Source: Nautilus pompilius (Eukaryota; Mollusca; Cephalopoda; Nautilida; Nautilidae). From it: a stretch of DNA of 64,000 nucleotides. Every line of letters starts with the position of its first letter. Position 1 is the stretch's first letter. The notes under the pieces are model-generated. The model ran no database searches. It had not been told where the DNA came from and saw nothing but the letters and a program-made list of their open reading frames with translations. Below are positions 52,401 through 64,000 of the stretch, piece after piece. The translations under genes and the position numbers were made by a program. Location of the stretch: the NCBI GenBank assembly GCA_018389105.1, contig JACATO010002136.1, positions 62,001 to 126,000 of the forward strand. The letters run 5' to 3'.

Positions 52401-55400
52401 TTGTTTAAACAGGACTTCATACAAGATGATCAATCAATCAATCATTCACAGATGGCACATTGCGTATTTTTGTCTTTGATCACATTCAGAAAGATTGAAT
52501 TAAAAGCAAACAACATGTAGGTGTGCACGCACACACACACACACACACACACATCAGTTAAACCAAACAATGGCATCAAAACTCATTTAGTAGTGCCAGG
52601 CCTCAGTTACACATCCAGTTCTCTGATAACCGATATCAAATGTTGACATTTCATACGTTCTTCCTGAGTTTCCAATAAAACTGAGCACCATAAATAGTAA
52701 ATCTCTTTAAATTTTACATTAGCATTCAATCTTCCAAACAACTTAAAACACAGGTATACTTAATCTCTTATTCTATATCCATTTAAAGAATTTACAGATG
52801 AGAGAAAGGAAAAAAAAAACATTTGCCTTTTCACATCATCGTCCAAAAGAATAGACAATGAAAACACATCTTGGTTACGAAAAACAAAAAACTGGCCAGT
52901 GTACAAAAATCTTCCTTTGCCTTAAAATTTTTTTTTTAAAAATCATGAGATTGCAGAGTTTCCGCAATTTCAATGCTAAAAGAACTAAGTTCTACCACAT
53001 GGTCTTGCATTAAATGTTTTCAGTATCTTTTAAAATAATTTATTTTAAAACGATGAGATCTCATGACGTATTGTAAACCATTTCCCTAACATCACACATT
53101 GGGGGGGGGGGAATTCTCCAATATTCCTTGTGTGCAAAGAATAATAATAAAAAATAACATCAGTTGTCCCTCTACATCATCTCCATAGTGTTAAAGCTAT
53201 TGAAAGTTGTTTCCATCCCAAAGTTCCCTACATACAGCTAGGCTGAAATCTGCACACATTTGAAAATTGCAATTAGATGTACAAATGCTCAGCTGTAAGC
53301 TAGTATGTATCTGCTCCATCAAGTCTGGGCAAGTATTTTGCTAGTTTTGATCTTTTAACCCTCTGCATACCATATCAATTTTTTTACTCTTACTTATAGC
53401 TCTAGGGGTAGATCTAGAAGCATCTGCATGTGTGTTTAACTGGCTGTACATTTAGTCTAAACACTCATAATGCAAAAGTAGGGCAGGAATGATGTATGGA
53501 TTTGTCAAAACAAAAAGTTATATTAATGAGTGTGTTACTCAGCACAGGTTTGGTACAGCACCTTGGATTTGAAAACTTAAGTGTCTTCAGAAATGAAATT
53601 GTATACCCTTCTGAATGACCTAAGTTTATAGTGTTCCCTAGCCATTGGGAACTATAAATCAGTTTCATGGCATTTTCCATTTGCCCATTACATTTTTAAG
53701 AAAAATAAGAGTAAAGTTTATCAAGTTTATTCTTGCGCATTTAACGAAAAGGTTTGTTTCTCTTTTCTAAATTTGTCCTTACATCTACCACATTAAAAAC
53801 TGTTTGTTTGTTAACCTAAGTTGACATTCTCCTCATTCATTTCATTTTTGTAGATTGAGATGTTTCTGAGCCAAACTGTTTGGATTTTTTCTTATTTGCT
53901 TGCACCTTGTGCTCTCAGATAACTTAAAAATAAGTTAGTTTTACAAGCAAATTTTCAGTTGACACTGTATAAAAATGCTGAGCTTGTTTGGCCAAAGTGG
54001 CTCACAAAACAATGGTGCCTCATATATCTTTCACATTACCACAACAAAATGAGTGTCCATGATAAACACCCTGTCCTAAATTTACATATTTGCCCCTAAC
54101 AATGTTTCACATACTTCACCCAGAAGACTGGGAACTGATACTAAGTTGTACTTCAGTAGATAGTCTCATATCATAGGCTGTAAAACAAAATACATACCTA
54201 AAATAAGCCCATGGTCTAAAACCTTAAAACTGTAACGTAAATAATGGTATTAACCAAAATAATTTAAAAAAAAGGTTACATTTTTATTGCTTTGGGAGTT
54301 TTTTTTTTATATTTCCAGTAAGATGCATTATAGAGAAATGATGTGACGATTGAGAACTTGATGTCTGTAGCAAACAAAGCATCCCGATTGTCAATGACTG
54401 ACCAACTGATGCCGTTCACTGTTCGTTCAGCGCTACAGATGCATGGGGGAAAAAAAACAACAACAAAACTTGGTAAGGAGCTAACACGAGTTACTGAATG
54501 ATTTCCCAGTTCCCTGGAGCCTCTGAACTCGCCAACTGACACCAGGCGTAGAGTGTTGGATGTTACAGACAGCAGAACACAGATCAATGAGGGCTTCGCT
54601 CAGCAATCCTAAAAATGAATGGAATTGATTCTGCTCTCCCATCTAGTCCCGAAGGGCCTTTAAATTAAATCATGTACCGCCACTAACAATAATACAGTCA
54701 TTAAATCCCTTTTATGAGAGTGGTTTTTTTTTTTTTTTTCAGTATCCAAGACATGCAGATATTTACCTGCAGGGAGTTAATTCCAAAGACAATGGGCACT
54801 TTCACAGAATTAGCCAAAAAAAAAGGTTGATTTCAGTCTACGCCGCTGTCTCTCTCTTTCATTTTGGAAACCCCCCCAGATATTCTTCATGGTGATGCTT
54901 GAACTTAAGTCTTTTATTATCTAATTCAGATGGTTTAGTCTCGAAGATGAGATCAAATTGTGGGGGTAAAAAAAATAAATAAAATGGATCTCTACCCTTT
55001 TGACTGCCTAAAATTAAAAAAAGAAAACAACAACAAAACTTGTTGGGGGATTCGAGTCTAAAAGGTTGTTTCCCCCCCTTTTTTTTTCATAATAAATTCT
55101 AAAATTCTGCACTTCTTTTCTTGACAATCCAAATTCCAGTAAAAGGCCAAACAGATTCTGCAAGTTTCTGGATCATTATTCTTTTAAAAAAATATTCTGC
55201 TCAGTAGGTAAGTAGATTTCATTTCCTAACTGCACAAAATGAGAAAGTAAAAGAATCAAATTGATCAGACGAGGATTAACAAGAAGATTCTTCAAAACAA
55301 CTGTTCGACATTTAAAAAAAGGGTTTCAGACTACAGAGTTCTTCAGTTTGCCAGCAACCATATGCGGTTCTAGTTGGCGTCATTTCCACATCCTCGCTAG

Positions 55401-58400
55401 CCTTCTTAAGTGAAGAGTTAGCCCATACTAGCTTTGACACAAGAGTTATCCATTTTAGTAATGACATTTTCTGTACCGTGTCTGCCTAGCTTAGCTCCCA
55501 AGAAAGAACTGATAGCGGCTCAGAGAACCCACCTCCCCCGCCCGCCACTCCTGTGGACTAAAGACTACAACGGTGAAATAGAGGCCCTGCCAAAATCGGG
55601 ATGTCAGATAGGGCTATTTTACAAAACCTTACACACCAGTGCAGTAAGCCTGTTTTTAAAGCCAACATCTCAGTAATCATTTCAAAGAGCGAATATTGTA
55701 AGCCACAAAATCTGCCTGGCCACATGTGAGCTTGGTTCTACTTAATTTTCAAATGGTCAACTCCAGAGGAAGACGGCTCAGGTAGACAATCTCCGTGAGA
55801 TAAGAGTTCAGACGTTCTACCAATAATTAAACAGCAGCTAAAAAAAAAACAACAAACAAAAACATTAACTTTCCCCACATATGGTTTGTATGAAAAAGAT
55901 TTTTTTTTTTTAAAATCCCAGTCTTTTGGTTTATCGGACAACGTGAAAAAGTGAAATACTATCTGCGATTTTTATACGGCCTGTGTAGCTTCCCTCTAAT
56001 GTTCTTGACTGTAAAAAGACTTTGCCATACAATACTCTCTCTCACAAATACTATGCCTATGTATGCCTTAATTCTACATAAATGGATTGCATAGGTCTAT
56101 GCTTTTGAAATTGCACCAAAGCTTTCATCAAAATGGCAAAGTTCAAATGCATGAATTTTGATATGCCAGAGAAAGCAGGAAGAAAGCTGTAAGCATCAGT
56201 TCATAAAAAAGAATAGAAGAAAAAGATAGCATCTGTCATCAAGGTAAGATTTCCTTTAAGAAGTGAATTGTCAAGTTCAGCAAAGTTCAAAATTTTAATG
56301 GGAGAGGGGGGGGGAGACAATTTGAACTGATGCCATAATCCAAACCTGCCAAGATGGCAGTAAGTGGTCACACCTTAGCGGAGCTTGATGCTCATGAAAA
56401 AAAAAAAAAAACAAAAACAAAAATAAACAAATTGTTCAGGTCAAGTGAAGGGGGATAGGACAGATCTATTGACCATTGCTCATGCCAAGACGCAGATACC
56501 ACAACACTTCCTGCTGGAGAGCTGAAGTGGAAGCTTGCATTAAATGTGACACCTGAAGAAAGCCATGTCACAACATGGAGGGGGGGGGTCAGATAACATA
56601 GCATCAAGGTGTACAGACAAAACAACATGGCTAATCATCAAACAATCAAGGCAGCTGGAACCACGCAAGATTGGTGGTGAAATCTGACTGGCTAGGTTGG
56701 TCATTGGCTGGGAGAGAGAGCTCTCTGCCTTGCTGCCATATGTAAAATAAAAACAGTATTGTTTTTTGTGGATAGAAACAATAGATCACCACAGAGTAGA
56801 TGTGTTACAAACACTGACATTTGCAGATAGATTATGTTATGAAGTTCCATGATTACCAGATTAATGTAATGAGTACCACTTAAAACCAAAATGAGACCTC
56901 TAGTCTACAGTGCGTGTCTGTATAAATTGAATTAAAAAGCAAAGGATACCAATAAAAAAAAAAAAAAAAGTCGCTGGGCAAAGTGATTGCTGTAAGCTAT
57001 TAACAGGTTTTCAACTTAGGCATTTAGAAAGGACAGAAATAAAGTCGCTATGATCGAAGCCCGGTCAGTAACATGGGAGTTAACTCCTGTAAAATTGTAT
57101 TGTCACTTGCCAGCATGAAAATGCTAGATGCATTTGGAAAATATCACTAGGTCAATAGCATGCAGAAATATGACAGATGAGATCTAAAAATAAAATTCCT
57201 GAGCTCCAAGTAGGGTGATGATAATATAAATTAAAAAAAAAAAAAAGAAAATGGTTGGCATTAATGAGACTTATGAAAGATGATGAGCCAGGGCACTGGG
57301 TTGCGGCCAAACAGATTGGTACTAAAATTACACAGACAGACAGATTTGTCTTAGTTTCCACAAGATGAGACTCCACAAACAGTTGAGATGGAGGGATAAA
57401 TGTGGTATAAACAATAAAATAGACATGCTGATGAACAATACAGCCTAAAATATGGGCTCCTAGTAGAATCTTGAACTAAAAAAAAAAAAGAAGCAATGTG
57501 TGAAACACACACTAATTATCTTAAACACCTGCACAGAAGATAGCTAAATGTCCAAGGTATCTGGAGCTGCTGTCCCAAAAGTGACAAAGGAAACTGCATT
57601 AGCAAATGCCACCATGCCAGCAGGGAGGATGGAGATGATTACTTTATGGACAGCAGTATGGAACATACTGCTTATTAGAATGTGAGGAAGCTAATGAGAA
57701 ACAAAACCAAAAAAAAAGGTTGAGAAGTGGCCATGCTAACTGAAGGCTGACAATACCAGGGAGCTAAAACCAGTGAGTGAATGAAGCCTAGTAGGGGCTT
57801 TTCACAGTGGGCATGTGGCTAAACCCCTGGGTGGATGCCTTGTGTGATAATGTTAGCTTACATGTTTGAAGAAACTAATGAGGCACAATGAAAGGGGGTG
57901 TACATAAAGATGCTGGGGGGTGGGGGCGGTTGGCACCTTAGAGATTACTGCAGTAATATCAGTATTCCAAGGAAAACTACGCGTCCAAAATTCATCAATC
58001 AGACCAATGGTCGCCTGCTAACTCAATAAAACGTTTTCAGGGGAATGGCTAGTAGCAAAATAGACAATACCTGGTCTACAAAACAGAAAATATCACAAGT
58101 GGGGCAAAGTGAACAGGGATAATTCAAACACAAGGAACTAATTATCACAACTGGCTTAAAGACACCACGTCAACCCAACCTGGAAACACTGGCTGGCAGG
58201 GCACAAATGACTGATCCACTTTATTTGGTTTCAAATTTAATTTAATTAAGCAGGTAAGTGCAACTTTCACTCAGCTCTGTAGACAAGTTCCTTTGCAGGA
58301 CTAAAAGCAAGACTACATCAAAATAGCGAGAAAGACTTAGTTGTCTTGTGCAGTCCATCTAGCAGCAAAAGGCAAGCACTCGGATACGGAGATTGCCTGG

Positions 58401-59404
58401 TCTTAGCCACGCGTTCCCAGGGTTGGAAAAATTAATTAAACTTCTCTCTTGTCAGAGCCATGCCAACCACCATAAAGGTTTTCAGGTAATGGGTGTTTTC
58501 CACATGTAAAACTGAAACATTCAAGAGACTCCAGCATGGATTCGTGGATAGAATTCACTAGGTTTTAAGCATCTGAAATATGGTGGATGATTAAGATTGA
58601 TACATTCACCTGGCATAAGGTGCTAAGCATTTGAAAACCCGATGGAACTTTTCTTTCGACTTATATGGATGGGTCTCGAGTTGGCAGGAGAGGGAAATCA
58701 GAAATCTAGGGACATATCCTTTAAGTGGCCTGTTTTAACTTGGCTTGGTATAAGAAAAAAATTACTGTTATGAATATAGTAGTAAATGAATAGAATCTAC
58801 CAGTTGCAGATTGTAAATAAAGTAAAAAAAAAAAAAAAGTTTAAAAATCAAAATGATACGCGCTGCACCAGGGGCTCAGCTAGACATTTTTCTTGGGGAT
58901 GGAAAAACATTTTCTGAATACGCATCACCTAACTTCTTTAAACAAATTGTTTATGTTGACTTATTCAAACAAAACATCCAAAATGTTGCTTGTTCAGCTT
59001 AGGCAGCATAACATTATAAATGGTCACACAGTTAAAAATGCAAATAAGTTTGGTCTTTGAAAGGGCCTACATCCACATTTTTCACACACCACTGCGCTTC
59101 AACAGCTGTGCGGTGATGCTACAGCATTCAGACAACTGCCCCACCCCGTGGCATGTAGCCAGCGACACGTTTCCAGTTCGCTTGCTGGTCTAATAAATAG
59201 TTTGCAATACCTGAAGCCATTTTTCCTAACCCACTCCCAGTACATTATTCAGTAGTTTCAGCAGTCCAGGTACTTCCATGCATATGCAAAAGCATTGCTA
59301 ATTATTATAATTTGCTGTACTTACAGTTCACATAGCATTAATCAGATATTTAACTCTCTCATGTATCACAACCAAGTGAGGGAGGGGAAACCAGAGTAGG
59401 GGAA

Positions 59405-59760
59405 TGAATCCACAGACAGTTTGGCAGAAGAACTGCAGTCACTGCTTGCTTGGTTGGAAGATAATGTAGGCTGCCCAGCTCGCCGAGGAAATGGAAAACG
59501 TCCAGCAATGTTTTCCCCAAGAAATGTGGTCATTGTACAACAGGGATCTCAACAAAGAAGACAGGACCAACAACCACCCAGAGGCTGTGCATCAAAGGAT
59601 ACGGGTCAAATTGGGAATGATACACCCAACAATATGGAAAGTCATAGATGGCCTCTGTAAAGTGCATCGTGGCTGCGATATATATTATGAACAATTAGTG
59701 TCAGGTAATAGCCCACCTCAGAAATGGAAAACAAGTATCATGATGCAGATGAGCACCAAT
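59405..59760 (+). pseudogene. MULE/FLYWCH-type transposase C-terminal fragment
   Basis: Two frames join across a frameshift near 59515. The first reads WLEDNVGCPARRGNGKRPAMF. The second reads FPQEMWSLYNRDLNKEDRTNN, then HPEAVHQRIRVKLGMIHPTIW, then KVIDGLCKVHRGCDIYYEQL. The pattern 'FP-E-WN-Y---L----RTNN--E--H-R----LG--HP-IWK-I' is the C-terminal part of MULE-type transposase-derived proteins often annotated with FLYWCH zinc fingers. The rest of the protein is absent. It lies in the last ALDH1L intron, antisense to that gene. Confidence 0.7.
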
Positions 59761-60289
59761 CCAGTCCAACAGACCCAGAACCACACACAAACCATACCTC
59801 CTTGTAACAACAAGAAACCTGAAGGACAAAAGCTCGGTAGCTGGCCCACTTCAGCAGTGAGCAACTAGTGAAAATGAAGACACCCCCCCCAACTACAAGC
59901 TGAAATAGCGTCACCATAACAGTACCTGTTGGGGCTTCACGCAAACGTCCCTAGTATTATAACTCTGGGAACAGTCTACAGAGAGAGAGAGAGAGAGGGG
60001 GGCTGTTGGACCACTCAGCAGATAAAGAAACTGGAGCATCATTGACTTGTGTACAGGCAACAGAGAAGGTTTTGTTTTTTTTTCATGCCTGATTTTGCTT
60101 CTTTTTTTAATGAAAGCATAACAGCAGTTCTCTATAAACAAGCTTAAAAAAATAATAATGGGCGTTTGTTCTTTCTGTATTTGTCATAAAACACAAAAGA
60201 ATTAGAATTCTTCTTTATAGGGGGGAACCGATATTTTCATAAGCAGTCTTAATTTCATAGTTTTCTTTTATTCCATCAGAAAGCTACAG

Positions 60290-60540
60290 TGCACCGGAAT
60301 GTCCCTTTAGCACTGTTTCTTCCTGCTCTTCTTCATCGGGTTTCTTTGGTTCCCTCTCGGATTTTTATTTTGGGTTCTTGTGGTAGAGTTCCTGCCAGTC
60401 AGTCAGCTCTCAACCGGCTTGCACCCTAACCACCACTCAAGAGCCCCAAACCATACTGAGATAACTACTTGCTTGGTCACCAAGGCTGATACCTCAAACC
60501 TCTACCCCCTGAACTTCTAGCTCCCTGCTGAAATGTCCTC
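60290..60540 (-). repeat. SINE-like dispersed repeat, copy 3 (longest, candidate)
   Basis: On the minus strand: GGGAGCTAG, 23 bases, GGTATCAGCCTTGGTGACC, GGGCTCTTGAGTGGTGG, GGTGCAAGCC, then about 120 bases ending AAAGGGACATTCCGGTGC. It shares colinear blocks with copies at 36.1 kb and, more weakly, 15.2 kb. The promoter boxes of a tRNA-derived head were not demonstrated. Confidence 0.6.
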
Positions 60541-60628
60541 AAACCCAAAGTCAGGTAGGACAGGCATTTGCAAAGCAAGCAAACAAGCTAACATTTCTAC
60601 TGCAAAGCTTCATCAATGTTTCATATAT

Positions 60629-61850
60629 ACAGTATTGGAGATAATTATGGAAACACATGGAGGTTATGCACAAATAACAAGTAATTACAACTGAGAGATG
60701 TAAAATACATACACAATGCATTATTAAAGGAAATCCATCTAAGATGTCTGTCATCTGACTGTCTTGGTAACCATGTATCCAATAAAGCTTCCACACTGTC
60801 AGCATTGTGTAGCCCAAGGCATCTTTGTGTGTTCCATCAGCTTCTTTACATTCCAGATAGTTTTTCATTGTATTAGCTTTATGTTTGGGGTCACTGTCAT
60901 GTTGGAAGATGATTCCCAGCCAAATGAGACATGAGACATCTTCCTAAGGGGATGTCTTGATGGATGAAAACCTCCCAGCACCTGTTGGCAGTCAGCATAC
61001 CTTTAATTTTATGCAAATCTTCCATAACCTTGGCTGATATGCAACTCCACACTTGTATTAATCCTCACTCACACTTCACACTAGCTGTTGTACACTGACT
61101 GTTATACCACTCCCTAGTCCACCTTCAAACAAACTGCTGTTGATTATTTGATAAACATTTCAAATTTTGATTCCTCCATGAAGAACAGATTCTTCCAGGT
61201 TTGATGGTCCCACTGCTTAATTTCTGCTGTCCACTTCAGCCCTGCCATTTGGTTTCCCCTTCCCCAACAAAGGTCTTTGAGCAGCTACACATCCACTGAG
61301 ACCACTTCGCGCTGGGCATCTTACTGTTCTTGGAGAAACATTAATTCACAGACTTGCAGCTGCAAGATGTCCACTGGTTTATCATCTATCCTGTAGAAAA
61401 AATACCGGGAGGCACTTAATCCAAACTTTTCAAAAGAGATGCTTTCATCCATTGTCATCAGCACCAGTTTCGCATATCCTTCTCATCTCATGTATAGCTC
61501 CCGAAACGTGAAATCAGCCTGCAATCTGTTGCGTGGAGTAAGTGGCCTTCACCAGCTAAAAATCCAATTCCTGTGTGTGCTTGTCATCTAATGTTTCCAA
61601 GGGGGCACAGTATTCATCCCACATCTGCCACACTACAATGAAATCTCTGACTACATTTCTACATTCCTTCTGCAGGTGGTGGGAGGGGGCCCCCTTTCCG
61701 ACTGCTTGTATGATGACCAATCAGTGCACTATATAAACGTAACTACTATAGAGTATTCCATTTTAACACACAAGATGCAATTATATCATGTATTACTTCA
61801 CTTTATACCCTGCTTTTCTTTTGTTTCCATAATTATTTTCAATAGTGTGT
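60629..61850 (-). mobile_element. Tc1-like element with terminal inverted repeats, inactive
   Basis: About 1.2 kb, near the usual Tc1 size. The left end AGTATTGGAGATAATTATGG (from 60631) and the inverted right end ACTATTGAAAATAATTATGG (ending about 61845) form matching terminal repeats flanked by TA-rich sequence. Minus-strand transposase remnants are WKNLFFMEESKFEMF (about 61155-61200), where Glu stands in place of the first catalytic Asp of 'TDESKF', and FQHDSDPKHKANTMKNYLE (about 60853-60910), where the second Asp is kept. The DLNPIE block is missing and stops interrupt the frames. It lies in the last ALDH1L intron in the same orientation as the gene. Confidence 0.85.
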
Positions 61851-61928
61851 GTGTGTATAATATACATACACTTTTTCCTGCGAGTAGCTAGAGATCTTAA
61901 AAACCTAACCAATCCATAAAGTGTCTCA

Positions 61929-63199
<1,271 letters not shown>

Positions 63200-63999
63200 G
63201 GTCTGATCAAAAAATCATTTGACTAAATTTATTGTAGGGAAGTTAAGTATATTTTAGGGATATTAAACAAGTGGCGTTGTTGGCAACACTCGCTGACATC
63301 ACGCTGGTGGCAGGAAGCTGCCATTTTGTCTTAGTCTTGAGTGTCACGCTGCTATATGCAGAAATGTTTATTTTTCTGTCCCATTGTAAAAATGGGGGAT
63401 TTGAAAGAGCAAAGTGTGCACATCAAACTGTGTTTGAGACTTGATAAGACAGCCACAATGTTAAAAAACCGCATTTGGGGCTGGAGCTGTTAGCTGTTCA
63501 AAAACACCCAAATGGTTTGCTCAGTTTTCAAATGGCCAAACTTCCACTAATGATGATCCACGGCCTGACCGTCCATCAGCCTCGCACAGTGAAGAATCAG
63601 ACACTTGTGCCCACGGCAATTTGTGGTGACAAACAACAATCCCTGAAGTGGTGAAAGAAGTTGGCATATGAGAAATAATTCAGACTTGAGATTTGGGAAG
63701 TAGACGGGTCTCGGCAAATTGTGTCCCAGGATTCCATTGATCGCGTCACAAATAACGAAGGCTTCCTACCCAGCATCATTACGGGTGACAAGACTTGGGT
63801 ATTTATGGTTACAACCCCTTGAGACTAAATGTCAGTCATCTCAGTGGAAAACCCCGGCTGTCACCTTGACAGGACAGGTGTGCTCAAAAGTGAAAGTGGC
63901 AGGACTGCTGAAATCAATGGGTTCAATCAGGAGGGGACTACTGTGGAGGGAATAAATTTGACTGCATTGTCCTCTGGAACTTTTTTTTGATCAGACACC
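63200..63999 (+). mobile_element. Internally deleted mariner element
   Basis: Terminal repeats GGTCTGATCAAAAAA at 63200 and, inverted, GGTGTCTGATCAAAAAAAA at the right end bound about 800 bp; intact mariners are about 1.3 kb. Frameshifted transposase remnants appear in order: NGQTSTNDDPRPDRPSAS (about 63532-63585), EVVKEVGI (about 63645-63670), RRVSANCVP (about 63703-63730), ITGDKTWVF (about 63779-63805, first Asp of the DD34D triad) and ETKCQSSQWKTP (about 63822-63857). The second and third catalytic regions are deleted. The right end lies at the window edge. Confidence 0.85.
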
Positions 64000-64000
64000 G

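Overview
This window is animal nuclear DNA. It has spliced protein-coding exons separated by kilobases of non-coding sequence, abundant microsatellites and minisatellites, and decayed cut-and-paste transposons. The repeat style (long CT/GA/TG/CA runs, TA-rich spacers, degenerate Tc1 and mariner copies) together with the proteins suggests an invertebrate, perhaps a mollusc such as a cephalopod. That assignment is inference only, because no lineage-diagnostic gene is present. The long open frames in the simple repeats (Thr-His/Arg-Glu, Ser-Leu, Tyr or Ile runs) are artefacts and are not annotated.

The confident genes are few. On the minus strand, 61937..62136 and 49300..49355 are the last two coding exons of a 10-formyltetrahydrofolate dehydrogenase (ALDH1L-type) gene. 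They join in frame across an intron of about 12.6 kb, and the protein ends in the family's characteristic C-terminus. Also on the minus strand, 25500..25780 is the first coding exon of a major-facilitator transporter of the MFSD4/NaGLT1 type. It lies just downstream of a GC-rich leader, and its remaining exons were not found.

Layout. 1-4 kb: compound CT/TG microsatellite, then featureless sequence. 4-18 kb: GA-rich minisatellites, an 81-bp x3 and a 49-bp x9 tandem repeat, and a Tc1 relic. 18-26 kb: AAT/TTA microsatellites, the transporter exon and a fold-back element. 26-43 kb: mostly non-coding, with two Tc1 relics lying tail to tail, a hAT-type non-autonomous element with intact 8-bp target duplications, SINE-like copies, and a large minisatellite next to a GC-rich candidate promoter carrying an X-box. 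43-64 kb: an AT-rich domain holding the ALDH1L 3' end and its introns, which contain a MULE/FLYWCH-type fragment, a Tc1 relic with terminal inverted repeats, a SINE-like copy and an internally deleted mariner.

The most striking feature is a dispersed repeat module. The palindrome TGACGTCA (the consensus cAMP response element) is followed by a short variable linker and a CAGAGAGA-like purine run. The module is amplified into at least five separate arrays with different unit lengths and both orientations, plus isolated copies. I count about 55 intact TGACGTCA sites by eye, where roughly one is expected by chance, and all lie left of 42.5 kb. Many of the variant sites are CpG-to-TpG/CpA changes.
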